This document shows, in pieces, positions 17,878-26,625 of a stretch of 64,000 bases of DNA. The notes below the pieces were generated by a model, which did no database searches, had not been told where the DNA came from, and was given only the letters and a program-made list of their open reading frames with translations. The DNA is taken from positions 1 through 64,000 of the forward strand of contig CADEED010000006.1 in the NCBI GenBank assembly GCA_902826225.1. Direction: 5' to 3'. How positions within the stretch are numbered: position 1 is the stretch's first letter; each line of letters starts with the position of its first letter. This DNA comes from an uncultured Pseudomonadota bacterium (GTDB lineage Bacteria; Pseudomonadota; Gammaproteobacteria; Steroidobacterales; Steroidobacteraceae). A program made the position numbers and the translations under genes.

Positions 17878-17907
17878 CTTGAGCCCCCTTCCAGCCGGAT
17901 CATAGAT

Positions 17908-17939
17908 GGGGACATTCCTGATTTCCTAGGAAATGGGGA
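17908..17939. repeat. REP-like palindrome, family B
   Basis: This 32-bp element has GGGGA termini, a GACATTCCTGATTT arm and a self-complementary core ATTTCCTAGGAAAT. It is matched almost base for base by an inverted copy of equal length inside the YgiQ gene at 56414-56445. It lies about 30 bp upstream of the first halogenase start. Confidence 0.75.
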
Positions 17940-17962
17940 AGGGGCTCAAGAGGTACCCCGTA

Positions 17963-18040
17963 GCGAAGGCTGTCTTTCCGATTTTTCTGAAGCGCTCAGA
18001 GAGATCGCACTTCGGAGAGATCGGAAAGACAAGCCTTCGC
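17963..18040. repeat. Long inverted repeat between the two halogenase genes
   Basis: The 20-bp arm at 17963-17982 (GCGAAGGCTGTCTTTCCGAT) pairs with 18020-18040, where the reverse complement differs by one inserted base. The loop is 37 bp. The hairpin occupies the 240-bp gap between the two halogenase genes. A degenerate inverted family-B fragment (about 18064-18090) and a family-A half-site lie next to it. It could be a transcription terminator or attenuator for the upstream halogenase gene, or a mobile-repeat remnant. No U-tract is present. Confidence 0.75.
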
Positions 18041-18097
18041 TTCCGCGTCGCCGCCACCGCTAGCCGGACAATCAGGAAACTCCCGTTTCCCTGCGGT

Positions 18098-18120
18098 CGA
18101 AAATAGGTCTGACCCCTTTA
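18098..18120. repeat. REP-like half-site, family A
   Basis: The sequence GAAAATAGGTCTGACCCC plus TTTA is a single diverged arm of the family-A repeat. Its last three bases form the TAA stop codon of the second halogenase gene. Confidence 0.7.
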
Positions 18121-19614
18121 CGCTGTCTGGGTCTTGAGGAATTGCTCGTGCGTCGGCAGATGCTCGACCATGCCGGCGATCGCCGCCTTTGCGTTCTTGA
18201 GCGTCTGCTCGATCTGCGCGTACTCGAGGTTCTCCACGCGCGGGCTGTGGCTCGCCGGCCGGATTCCCATTCCCTCGAACACCGATTGCCAGCTCGACGC
18301 GCGGAAGAGTTCGTCCACGCCCTCGCGCATCGTGCCGTGCGCCTTGAACAGCTCGATGCGCTCGCGCAGTGAATCCGGCAAAGGCAGGTTTTTGCAGTGC
18401 TGCCAGAACGGCGTGTCGTCGCGCTGCGTGGCCGAGTAGTGCAGCACGATGAAATCGCGCACTTCTTCGAAATCCGCCGTCATGCGCCGGTTGTACTCGC
18501 GGATCAGCGCGGGATCGCAGTCACGGTCCGGCATGAAGCGCAGGAAGAAATCCATGCCGCGCGCGATCAGGTGGATGGAGGTGGCCTCGAGCGGCTCGAT
18601 GAACCCGCTCGAGAGGCCCACCGCCAGGCAATTCTTCTTCCAGAACTGCTTGCGGTGGCCGGTGCTGTAGGGAATCACACGCGGTTCGTCGAGCGCCGCC
18701 GAATCCAGCGCGCGCAGCAGCGTCGCGCGCGCCGTCGCGTCGTTCGCGAACTGGCTCGAGTACACGTAGCCATTGCCGACGCGGTGCTGCAGCGGAATGC
18801 GCCAGCTCCAGCCGGCCGGCTGCGCCGCCGCGCGCGTGTAGGGCAGGAGTTCGCCCTTGCTCGCCGTCTTGCAGGCGACCGCGCGATCGCAGGGTAGATA
18901 GTTCGACCAGTCGACACTGTCGACGCCGAGCGAACCGCCGATGAGCACGCCCTTGAAACCGGTGCAATCGATGAAGAAGTCCCCGCGCACCTCGGCGCCG
19001 CCGGCGAGCTTCAGGCTCTCGATGAAGCCATCCGCGCACTTCACGACTTCGACGACCTTGCCCTCGGTGCGCCTGAGTCCGCGCGCCTCCGCGTAGCCGC
19101 GCAGGTATTTCGCGACGAGCAGCGCGTCCACGTGCAGCGCGTAGTTGGCGCCGCCGATCGGGGTGTTGCGCGCCTTCGCGGGATGGAAGAACCGGTTCTT
19201 CTCCGCCATGACGTTGCAGGGCGAATATTCCTGCAACGCCGAGGTGTCACCCTGCGAGCGCGCCTTGAGCCAGCACTGGTAGAAGTCGTGGTTGCCGATC
19301 GGCTTGCCGATGACGCCGAACGGATGAAAGTACGAGTCACTGCGTTCGTGCCAGCCGACGAACTTGATGCCGAGCTTGTACGTGCCGTCGGTGGCGCGGA
19401 CGAACTCGTTCTCGTCGATGCCCAGGCGGTGGATCAATCCCACGAACGGCGGCACCGTGGATTCACCGACGCCGATCGTGCCGATTTCGTCCGACTCGAT
19501 GAGCTCGATCTCGCACAGCTCGCGCTTCAGGTGATGGCACAGCATGGCCGCGGAGATGTATCCCGCGGAACCGCCGCCGACGACCACGATCTTTGAAATC
19601 TGCTTCACGGACAC
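18118..19614 (-). CDS. Flavin-dependent tryptophan-halogenase family protein (second)
   Basis: This is a 498-residue protein from GTG 19614; an in-frame ATG at 19662 inside the LysR gene would add 16 residues. The GTG is preferred because the flavin motif VVVGGGSAGY then falls at the usual distance. Conserved features are GVGESTVPPF, K80 (PrnA K79 equivalent), GWSWRIPLQH (W-x-W-x-I-P) and SSGFIEPLEATSIH. It is clearly paralogous to the neighbouring halogenase but diverged, so the substrates may differ. It lies 10 bp downstream of the LysR gene on the same strand and is probably co-transcribed with it. Confidence 0.88.
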   Translation of the reverse strand: MSVKQISKIVVVGGGSAGYISAAMLCHHLKRELCEIELIESDEIGTIGVGESTVPPFVGLIHRLGIDENEFVRATDGTYKLGIKFVGWHERSDSYFHPFGVIGKPIGNHDFYQCWLKARSQGDTSALQEYSPCNVMAEKNRFFHPAKARNTPIGGANYALHVDALLVAKYLRGYAEARGLRRTEGKVVEVVKCADGFIESLKLAGGAEVRGDFFIDCTGFKGVLIGGSLGVDSVDWSNYLPCDRAVACKTASKGELLPYTRAAAQPAGWSWRIPLQHRVGNGYVYSSQFANDATARATLLRALDSAALDEPRVIPYSTGHRKQFWKKNCLAVGLSSGFIEPLEATSIHLIARGMDFFLRFMPDRDCDPALIREYNRRMTADFEEVRDFIVLHYSATQRDDTPFWQHCKNLPLPDSLRERIELFKAHGTMREGVDELFRASSWQSVFEGMGIRPASHSPRVENLEYAQIEQTLKNAKAAIAGMVEHLPTHEQFLKTQTA

Positions 19615-19624
19615 GCGGGCTTCA

Positions 19625-20599
19625 TCACCAGTTCCGGTTCTCCACCATGACGCCCGGGGCATCGGTCGACCGGCCGGTATTGTAGTTCCAGTACGCCGAG
19701 CTGCTCGCCTGGATCGCGCGGCGCAGCAGGTCGATCGCCTTATGTCGCGGGAAGCTCACGCGCCACGCCAACGCCAGGCTCCGCCTGGGCACCGGCGCCG
19801 CGAACGGCCGCGTGATCAGCAGGCTCGGCGCATACAACGGCGCTTCGGCCGCGGACTGCGGCAGGATCGTGATGCCCAAGCGCGAAGCCACCATGTGACG
19901 GAGAGTCTCCAACGTCGCGCCCTGCGTGAACGTGCGCACGCCGCCGGCGCCGGCCGCGCCGCCGGGATCGAGGTGCGGGAACGCGGCGAGAATCTGCGCG
20001 CGCATCGCATCGCCCTCGCCCAGCAACAGCAGCTCTTCGGCACGGAGGTCGCCCGCGGCGATCTGCACCTTCACGGCGAGCCGGTGACCCGCCGGCATCA
20101 GGACCACGTACGGCTCTTCGAACAGCGGCTGCGTGACGACGTCGGCTTCCACGAACGGCGCCGTGATCAGGATCGCGTCGAGATCGCCGTTGCGCAGCTT
20201 CGTCGCGAGCTCCGACGTCGTCCCTTCCTCGACATAGAGCGCGAGCTTGCTGGCCGTCTCCTGCAGCAGCGGGATGAACTGCGGCAGTAGATAGGGACCG
20301 ATCGTGGGCAGCGTGCCGAGCGCGATCGGGCCCTCGAGCTGGTCCTTGTCGGCATCGGCGACGTCCTTGATGGCCGCGGCCTGCTCGAGCACGCGCGAGG
20401 CCATCGCGACGATCTTGTCGCCGAGCGGCGTCGGCAGGACCTTCTGCTTGCCGCGCTCGAACAGCACGCCGAGCTCCTCTTCGAGCTTCTTGACCGCGAT
20501 GGAGAGCGTCGGCTGGCTCACGTGGCAGCGCTCGGCGGCACGGCCGAAGTGCTGCTCCTGGGCCAGCGCGACGATGTAACGGAGCTCGGTGAGGGTCAT
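19625..20599 (-). CDS. LysR-family regulator, OxyR-like but without the redox cysteines
   Basis: This 324-residue protein has an N-terminal LysR winged helix (MTLTELRYIVALAQEQHFGRAAERCHVSQPTLSIAVKKLEEELG, residues 1-60 in pieces). Its effector domain resembles OxyR closely: LPTIGPYLLPQFIPLL, FEEPYVVLMPAGHRLA and QGATLETLRHMVASRLGITILP. In OxyR the peroxide-sensing cysteines lie in G-H-C-L-R-D-Q. Here the equivalent LLLGEGDAMRAQILAAF has Ala and Phe at those positions, and the regulatory domain has no cysteine. It therefore cannot use the OxyR disulfide switch. It is linked to the second halogenase gene. Confidence 0.87.
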   Translation of the reverse strand: MTLTELRYIVALAQEQHFGRAAERCHVSQPTLSIAVKKLEEELGVLFERGKQKVLPTPLGDKIVAMASRVLEQAAAIKDVADADKDQLEGPIALGTLPTIGPYLLPQFIPLLQETASKLALYVEEGTTSELATKLRNGDLDAILITAPFVEADVVTQPLFEEPYVVLMPAGHRLAVKVQIAAGDLRAEELLLLGEGDAMRAQILAAFPHLDPGGAAGAGGVRTFTQGATLETLRHMVASRLGITILPQSAAEAPLYAPSLLITRPFAAPVPRRSLALAWRVSFPRHKAIDLLRRAIQASSSAYWNYNTGRSTDAPGVMVENRNW

Positions 20600-20668
20600 T
20601 CGGCGGTCATCTTTGCGCGATCGGACCCGGCACTCAAGGAATCGGGTCGCGGCGCGCGATCTGGCCGG

Positions 20669-22858
20669 TCACGGGGGCGAAACGAGGCCTTCGCTGCGCA
20701 CCACCCAACCCGCCTTCGGGAACAGGTCCTTGGACGCCATCATCCCAACCGCTAACAACAGCGCGCCGTTGGATGGAAAGTAGGTCTCGGCGACCCGCCG
20801 ATACCCGGGCTCGTCAGCGGTGCCCGCCGCATGTGGCGCATCGTCCGCCGCGATGTGCACGCGCGGCGTCATGCCGCTCACCCCGAACTGGAAATTCTTC
20901 GCGGGAGTCGAACTCAGGAAAGTCACCGCGCGCTCTCCGTCGCCGAGCCGCGCGGCGGTCATCGCCAGCATCGGCCAGTCCCAACCCCAGGTCTGACGCA
21001 GATCCCAATCCGTCACCACCGCATCGAGCGTGCGACGCATCCGGTCGCGATCGACGCCAGGCCCCGGCAAGAGTCCGTATGAGGCGACGAACGATGGGTG
21101 ATCGCGGTTCGGGCATTCGGGAACAGTCTTCGGGCTCTGGCACTGCGCCTGCCGCGAGCGCGCCCAGAGGTCGAGCTGCGAACCCGCGGCCACATAGAGA
21201 GCGCCTTCCACGGGCAACGGCGCGAGATTGCGCGCGACCTCGTCCCAGCGTCGCTCGCGTTTCAGCCCGAGCCGTTCGCGCCACGCGTTCGCCGTCTCGA
21301 GCCCGAACCGGAAGTACTCGATCTCGAAGGTCGGATTGAATGTCGTGAGCGGCGGAAAATTTTCCTGCGCCGGAATCAGCGGCGGCCCGAGGTCGTACTC
21401 GCCGCTCTTGTCCTTGTGCGGCCAACTCGCCAGCAGATCCGCGGTGGCGAACACGAGTGCCGAATACTTCTCGAGCGTCGCGCGCTCGGGCTTCGCGCGG
21501 TAGATGATCTCCGCAAGGTAGATAGGATGCGGCTGCTGCCACATGATGAACGGGTTCACCGTGCTCGGGCTCTCGCGCCCCTCGGGACCCACCATCTTCG
21601 GCCACCACGCGCCGCGCACCTTGTGCGACTTCGCGCGCGCTTGCGCTTCCTTCAGATGATCGAGATACCACTGCATGCTGCGCTCGAGCAGTTCCGGCCG
21701 TCCCCACACCGCGAAATGCGCCGAGTGCCATGCATGCATCTCGAGGTGGAACTTGCCGTTCCAGCTGTTCGAGAAGAGCCCCTCCTCCTGCGGTGGCACG
21801 CTGCCCGCGGAGTTGAGCGCCATGAGGTATTGCGACAGCACGACGCGCCGTTCGAGTTCTGTCGCGCGCGGATCCGTGCTGCCGGAGAAATCCACGATGC
21901 CGCCTTTCGACCAGTAGCTCTCCCAGGCCTTCGCGACGTCGGCGCGCGCGGCCTCCGGCGCCGGCAGCGCTCCGCCCGGCTGCGGCGAGAATTCGACCAG
22001 CAACGTCAGCTGCGTCGACCCCGGCGCGGCGAGCCGGTACACGTGCGGCACATCGTTCCTGATGTCGAGCTCGCGGTCCGCGCCGACCTTCACGGAGTAG
22101 CGTGTGTCGTCGACCTGGCGCGCGAGCGTGAGGCCGCCCGCATCGCGCGTCACTTCCATCGTCGAATGTTTGTCGGGGTTGTTCCAGTCCGCGGGATCGG
22201 GATTCAGTTTCGCGCTCACGCCGGGGAACTTGAGGTCGACGCCGAGCCGCCCATCGAACAGCAGCGGCGAACGCAGGCGCACGATGACCACATCGCGAAC
22301 CGGATGCACCGAAGTCTCCACTTCGACGGTCTCGCCGTCGATGGCGAAGCGGCTCGAGAGGCGTCCCATCCACAGATCGAGAGTCTGGCGCGTATCGACC
22401 AGATCCGCGAAGACCGCGTGCGAACCGTCCGCGCGCAGAAGATGCAGACCGATGCGGCCCAAGGAAAAGCGATGCGGGTTCTCGCGCAGCCACTGGACGT
22501 TCGGCTTCTTCGCCTCGTCCCAGTTCGTGAGGTAGGGATACTTCTGCGGCTTGCCGCGCACGTCGATCGGCACTTCCGCGGACGACAACGAGTAGTCACC
22601 GGGAAAGCTGTGCCACGACCACTGTGCCTGCGTCATGAATGGCACGAGTGGCGAGTACTGCGCCGGAAAAGTCTGCAGGCCGGTGATGTCCGCCGTGAAG
22701 CCGATGCTGCCGTTGCCCACCATGAGCGGCGCGGACCGGTCGACGCGCGTGAGCGTCGGATTGTGCCGCGTGACGAGCGCCTGCCGGTCGATCGGCTGCG
22801 CCGCCTCCGCAGTCGCCATGAGCAGGCCCGGCAAAATCAGCAGCGAAATCCGCGTCAT
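20669..22858 (-). CDS. Exported six-hairpin glycosidase-like protein (GH95/GH65-like)
   Basis: This 729-residue protein starts at ATG 22858 after a GGGGGA site, with a signal peptide (MTRISLLILPGLLMATAEA). Residues ~25-270 are a beta-sandwich (NGSIGFTADITGLQTFP..., DTRQTLDLWMGRLSSRF). Residues ~300-730 form an alpha/alpha barrel with WNGKFHLEMHAWHSAHFAVWGRPELLERS, QTWGWDWPMLAMTAARLGDGERAV and ETYFPSNGALLLAVGMM. This layout matches the GH65/GH95 clan, but I cannot assign the family firmly. The open frame extends further upstream. The signal peptide and RBS decide the start. Confidence 0.78.
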   Translation of the reverse strand: MTRISLLILPGLLMATAEAAQPIDRQALVTRHNPTLTRVDRSAPLMVGNGSIGFTADITGLQTFPAQYSPLVPFMTQAQWSWHSFPGDYSLSSAEVPIDVRGKPQKYPYLTNWDEAKKPNVQWLRENPHRFSLGRIGLHLLRADGSHAVFADLVDTRQTLDLWMGRLSSRFAIDGETVEVETSVHPVRDVVIVRLRSPLLFDGRLGVDLKFPGVSAKLNPDPADWNNPDKHSTMEVTRDAGGLTLARQVDDTRYSVKVGADRELDIRNDVPHVYRLAAPGSTQLTLLVEFSPQPGGALPAPEAARADVAKAWESYWSKGGIVDFSGSTDPRATELERRVVLSQYLMALNSAGSVPPQEEGLFSNSWNGKFHLEMHAWHSAHFAVWGRPELLERSMQWYLDHLKEAQARAKSHKVRGAWWPKMVGPEGRESPSTVNPFIMWQQPHPIYLAEIIYRAKPERATLEKYSALVFATADLLASWPHKDKSGEYDLGPPLIPAQENFPPLTTFNPTFEIEYFRFGLETANAWRERLGLKRERRWDEVARNLAPLPVEGALYVAAGSQLDLWARSRQAQCQSPKTVPECPNRDHPSFVASYGLLPGPGVDRDRMRRTLDAVVTDWDLRQTWGWDWPMLAMTAARLGDGERAVTFLSSTPAKNFQFGVSGMTPRVHIAADDAPHAAGTADEPGYRRVAETYFPSNGALLLAVGMMASKDLFPKAGWVVRSEGLVSPP

Positions 22859-22984
22859 CCGTCCCCCTTCGCGTCCGAGTATGCGGCGTTGCGAATCGTT
22901 CGCAAATGACCGATAGGGTGAAACACACGGTATCGTCGCGTCAGACGCGCTCAAGTCCGATCTTTGACGATCGCGGGGGTAGAG

Positions 22985-24415
22985 ATGAGTGATTCGATCA
23001 ACCGTCGCACGGTGTTGAAGAGCGCTGGCGGCATGGCCGTCGGACTGGCAGCCACCACGTATGCCGCGGGTCGCAAGCGCAAGTTCGTGAACGTCGGGGT
23101 GGGTTCGCGCTCGCGCATGTACCTCACGGCGATCACCAAGACCTTCCCGCAGGGCAACGAGCTCGTCGGGATCTGCGATACGAACCCCGGCCGCATGGAC
23201 GTCGCAGAGCAGTTCGTCACGCCTAACGGCGCAAAGCCGAAGAAGTATCTCGCGAAGGACTTCGACAAGATGTTGAAGGACCTGAAGCCGGACTGCGTCA
23301 TCGTCACGTGCCCCGACGGCTTCCACCACGACTACATCATCCGCTCGCTCGACGCGGGGCTCGACGTCGTCACCGAGAAACCGCTGACGACGACGCCGGA
23401 GAAGGCGCAGCAGATCCTCGATGCCTGCAAGCGCAACGACCGCCACCTGCGCGTGCTGTTCAATTACCGCTACTCGCCGCCGCGCACGCAGGTGAAGGAC
23501 CTGCTGATGAGTGGCGCCATCGGCGACATCATGTCGGTCGACTTCCACTGGCTGCTGAACACCGTGCATGGCGCCGACTACTTCCGCCGCTGGCACAGCC
23601 AGAAGGCGGTCTCCGGCGGTTTGATGGTGCACAAGGCGACGCATCACTTCGACCTCGTGAACTGGTGGTTAGGCAGCGATCCGGAGATCGTGCAGGCCTA
23701 CGGCAAGCGCGAGTTCTACACGCCGAAGATGGCCAAGCGCATGGGGCTGACGAGCCACCACGAGCGCTGCCGCACTTGCCCCGAGAAGGACAAGTGCACG
23801 TTCTTCCTCGACATCACGGCGGACAAGAATTTCAAGTTGCTCTACGCCGACAACGAGCAGCACGACGGCTACTTCCGCGACCGTTGCGTGTTCCGCCCGG
23901 ACATCGACATCGAAGACACGATGAACGTCATCGTGAAATACAAGACGGGCGCGACGCTGTCGTATTCGCTCAACGCGTTCAACGCGTGGGAGGGCTACAC
24001 CGTCGCGTTCAACGGTACGAAGGGCCGCATCGAGCATCGCATCGTGGAAGGCAGTCAGGTCTCCGCCGGCGCCGCCAACTACCAGGGCGAGGATAGTGAT
24101 GCCGTCACGACGTACCTGATTCCGTTGCGCGGCAAGCCGCAGAAGCTGGACGTGTGGACCGGCACGGGCGGCCACGGCGGCGGCGACAACCTCATGCTGA
24201 CCGAGCTGTTCGGCACTTCCGAACCGGACAAGTACAAGCGCGCGGCGGACGAGCGCAGCGGCCTTTATTCGATCCTGATCGGCGCGGCCGCGAACCGCTG
24301 CTTCGAGACAGGCAACTCCGTGAGGATCGACGACCTGGTCAAAGGCCTGAGCTCGCCGGTGTTCGCGCCGATGCCGACCCGCAACGATCCGGTACCGATG
24401 CCCGTGAAAGCCTGA
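22985..24415 (+). CDS. Tat-exported Gfo/Idh/MocA family oxidoreductase
   Basis: This 476-residue protein starts at ATG 22985 after GGGGGTAGAG. The N-terminus carries a Tat-like signal (NRRTVLKSAGGMAVGLAATTYAAG). A Rossmann fold begins near 33 (KFVNVGVGSRSRMYLTAI), with the family E-K-P triad at 131-133 (VVTEKPLTTTPEKA). A C262-x2-C265-x5-C271 cluster (CRTCPEKDKC) lies in the C-terminal domain; similar clusters occur in some periplasmic family members. It probably uses tightly bound NAD(P)+ on a sugar or cyclitol derivative outside the cytoplasm. It is divergent from the six-hairpin glycosidase gene. Confidence 0.87.
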   Translation: MSDSINRRTVLKSAGGMAVGLAATTYAAGRKRKFVNVGVGSRSRMYLTAITKTFPQGNELVGICDTNPGRMDVAEQFVTPNGAKPKKYLAKDFDKMLKDLKPDCVIVTCPDGFHHDYIIRSLDAGLDVVTEKPLTTTPEKAQQILDACKRNDRHLRVLFNYRYSPPRTQVKDLLMSGAIGDIMSVDFHWLLNTVHGADYFRRWHSQKAVSGGLMVHKATHHFDLVNWWLGSDPEIVQAYGKREFYTPKMAKRMGLTSHHERCRTCPEKDKCTFFLDITADKNFKLLYADNEQHDGYFRDRCVFRPDIDIEDTMNVIVKYKTGATLSYSLNAFNAWEGYTVAFNGTKGRIEHRIVEGSQVSAGAANYQGEDSDAVTTYLIPLRGKPQKLDVWTGTGGHGGGDNLMLTELFGTSEPDKYKRAADERSGLYSILIGAAANRCFETGNSVRIDDLVKGLSSPVFAPMPTRNDPVPMPVKA

Positions 24416-24513
24416 AACCGGCGCGGACTCTGTCTTTGTTTGTCAATACAGTTGGCGCGTTGCTCCAGCTGCCGGGTCGTGACCGGCCCGGCGGCGCCGG
24501 CTAACCTCGCAAC

Positions 24514-25134
24514 ATGGACCTGAACATCTTCCTCCTCTATCTCGCGACCTGGACCCTTGTCGCGATTTCCCCCGGCCCCGCCGTCATGTTCGTCATGGCG
24601 GAAGGCGCGCGCTACGGCAATCGCGGCGCCATCGCGGGCACCGGCGGCATCCTCATCGGGCACCTCGTGTGCTTCACTTGCGTGGCATTCGGTTTGGCCG
24701 CGTTGCTCGCGAGCGTGAGCGGCGCGATGACCGTCATCCGCATCGTGGGCGCGCTCTATCTCATGTACCTCGGCGCGCGGATGATCCTGTCGAAGACGAA
24801 ACGGACGGAAGCGGTGCCGGCCGCCGCGGCGCCGCCGGCGCACGGCGGCATCGTGCTGCAGGGCCTGCTGGTGCAGCTCACGAACCCGAAGAACCTGTTG
24901 TTCGTGCTCGCGCTGCTGCCGCAGTTCATCCGGCCCGATCACCCATTGCTGACGCAGCTCGCGATCATGCTCGCCGTCACGATGGTGATCGACGGCATCG
25001 CACTCCTCGCCTACGCGCAGGTCGCCGTGCGCGGCGCCCGGGCGCTCAAGGGCTCGCCCGTGATCACGTGGCTCGAGCGCGTGCTCGGCGCGGCCATGGT
25101 CTTCTTCGGGATCAAGCTCATCACGAGCAAGTAG
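24514..25134 (+). CDS. LysE family amino-acid exporter
   Basis: This 206-residue inner-membrane protein has about six helices. The LysE/RhtB signatures are present: TWTLVAISPGPAVMFVMAEGARYGNRGAIAGTGGI at the N-terminus in the usual place, ALYLMYLGARMI in the middle, and QLTNPKNLLFVLALLPQFI starting the second half. Length and topology are normal for the family. It probably exports an amino acid or homoserine-lactone-like metabolite. It lies 33 bp upstream of the HAD hydrolase gene. Confidence 0.9.
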   Translation: MDLNIFLLYLATWTLVAISPGPAVMFVMAEGARYGNRGAIAGTGGILIGHLVCFTCVAFGLAALLASVSGAMTVIRIVGALYLMYLGARMILSKTKRTEAVPAAAAPPAHGGIVLQGLLVQLTNPKNLLFVLALLPQFIRPDHPLLTQLAIMLAVTMVIDGIALLAYAQVAVRGARALKGSPVITWLERVLGAAMVFFGIKLITSK

Positions 25135-25167
25135 GCGAGCGGCCGGGCGCGGGCGATACTATGGGCG

Positions 25168-25782
25168 ATGCCCATCCGCAATGTGATCTTCGACGTCGGC
25201 GGCGTTCTTCTCGAGTGGAATCCGCCGGCGGTCATCGCGCGCCTGCACCCGGACCCGGCCTTGCAGGCCAACATCCGCCGCCAGATGTTCGAGCACGACG
25301 ACTGGCTCGAGTTCGACCGTGGCACGTTCAGTGAACAGCAGGCCGCGAATCACTTCGCGAACCTCACCGGGCTCAGCCCGGCGCAGACGCTGGCGCTGAT
25401 CCGCGCCACGCGCGAATCGCTGCAGCCCATCCCGGGCACGATCCAGCTGGTCGAAGACCTCGCCGCCGCGGGCGTCCATCTCTACCTGCTGTCGAACATG
25501 CCCGTGAGCACTTTCGAATACCTCATCCAGCACCAGCGCTTCTTCGAGCGCTTTCGGCACCGCGTGATCTCGGGCGCGATCCTCGTGGTCAAGCCCGAGC
25601 CGGCCATCTACAAGCATCTCGTCGCGGAGACCGGCATCGTGCCGGCCGAGAGCGTCTTCATCGACGACCTGCTCAAGAACATCGTCGCCGCGCGCGAGTG
25701 CGGCCTGCATGCAATCCAGTTCCGCAGCCCCGACGGTGTCCGCGCCGAACTGCGCAACTATCTGCCCGACGCCGGTCTATAG
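25168..25782 (+). CDS. HAD-superfamily hydrolase
   Basis: This 204-residue protein carries all HAD motifs. Motif I is FDVGGVLLEWNP, an atypical D-x-G rather than D-x-D (as in the YihX/epoxide-hydrolase-like subgroup). Motif II is LLSNMP, the lysine lies in VVKPEPAIYKHL, and motif IV is VFIDDLLKN. A helical cap occupies about residues 15-80. This suits a small phosphatase of the alpha-D-glucose-1-phosphate or sugar-phosphate type, but the substrate is not predictable. It is probably co-transcribed with the LysE exporter and the DUF1349 gene. Confidence 0.88.
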   Translation: MPIRNVIFDVGGVLLEWNPPAVIARLHPDPALQANIRRQMFEHDDWLEFDRGTFSEQQAANHFANLTGLSPAQTLALIRATRESLQPIPGTIQLVEDLAAAGVHLYLLSNMPVSTFEYLIQHQRFFERFRHRVISGAILVVKPEPAIYKHLVAETGIVPAESVFIDDLLKNIVAARECGLHAIQFRSPDGVRAELRNYLPDAGL

Positions 25783-25804
25783 CCGCTTTTCATGGGAGCC
25801 CGCC

Positions 25805-26461
25805 ATGCACCCGACCCGACGCGACTTTCTCGGAGCCACCGCCGCGACGCTCGCGGCGCCCGCGGTGCTCGCCAACAGCACTGTGCAGCCGCGCACCGGC
25901 GGCGAGCTGCTCACGCGCATGACGTGGCTCAATCCGCCGGCGCGCGAGTCGTACGCCGACGGCGGCGTCAGCGTGCGCTCGAAGGGCAAGACCGATTTCT
26001 GGCGCAAGACTTACTACGGCTACATCACCGACAACGGCCATTTCCTGCACACGCCGGTGAAGGGCGAATTCCAGTTCACCGCACGCGTGAGCGGCAACTA
26101 CGCGGCGCTCTACGACCAGGCCGGCGTCATGGTGCGCTTCGACGAGCGCATCTGGGTAAAGTGCGGCTCGGAGGTTTTCGAAAACAGGCGCTGGGCGAGC
26201 GTCGTGTTCACGCGCGACTTCTCGGACTGGTCGACCATGAACGACCTCTCCCAGAATGCGCCTGTCTACTGGCGGGTGAAGCGCGTGAAGGATTCGATCG
26301 AAGCCCAATGCTCGCTGGACGGCGACAAGTTCGTCACCACCCGGCAGGGCTACTTCCCCGCGGACGTTCCGGTCGAAGTGGGCATCATGTGCGCCGCGCC
26401 CGAGGGGCCCGGCTTCGACGCGCAGTTCGACCAGCTGCTGCTGGAGCCGCTACCCAGGTGA
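25805..26461 (+). CDS. DUF1349 family protein with Tat-type signal
   Basis: This 218-residue protein starts at ATG 25805, 22 bp after the HAD gene. The N-terminus (MHPTRRDFLGATAATLAAPA) is a Tat signal. The rest is a concanavalin-like DUF1349 domain: LTRMTWLNPP, KGKTDFWRKTYYGYITDNG, FTARVSGNYAALYDQAGVMVRFDE, WASVVFTRDFSDWS and IMCAAPEGPGFDAQFDQL. Known relatives (e.g. YeaB-like regulators of carbohydrate loci) bind or respond to glycans. The Tat signal suggests periplasmic location here. Confidence 0.82.
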   Translation: MHPTRRDFLGATAATLAAPAVLANSTVQPRTGGELLTRMTWLNPPARESYADGGVSVRSKGKTDFWRKTYYGYITDNGHFLHTPVKGEFQFTARVSGNYAALYDQAGVMVRFDERIWVKCGSEVFENRRWASVVFTRDFSDWSTMNDLSQNAPVYWRVKRVKDSIEAQCSLDGDKFVTTRQGYFPADVPVEVGIMCAAPEGPGFDAQFDQLLLEPLPR

Positions 26462-26625
26462 GAATCTGTCGGTCGCGCGCAACGACCGGCAGTTTTGAGA
26501 CGCAGGTCAGCCGACTATCCACACTCCGCGGCCGGCTACCGCTACCATCTCCGGGCATACGCTGCGTGGCGAAGTCGCCCCGCAAGCGCGCCAGATAACT
26601 AGAAATTCTCCGGGGTCTTCAGGGT

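Noticed and set aside
20669-23647. 992-residue version of the glycosidase-like protein
   Set aside because: The extra N-terminus is antisense to the start of the Gfo/Idh gene. A signal peptide and strong RBS support the start at 22858.
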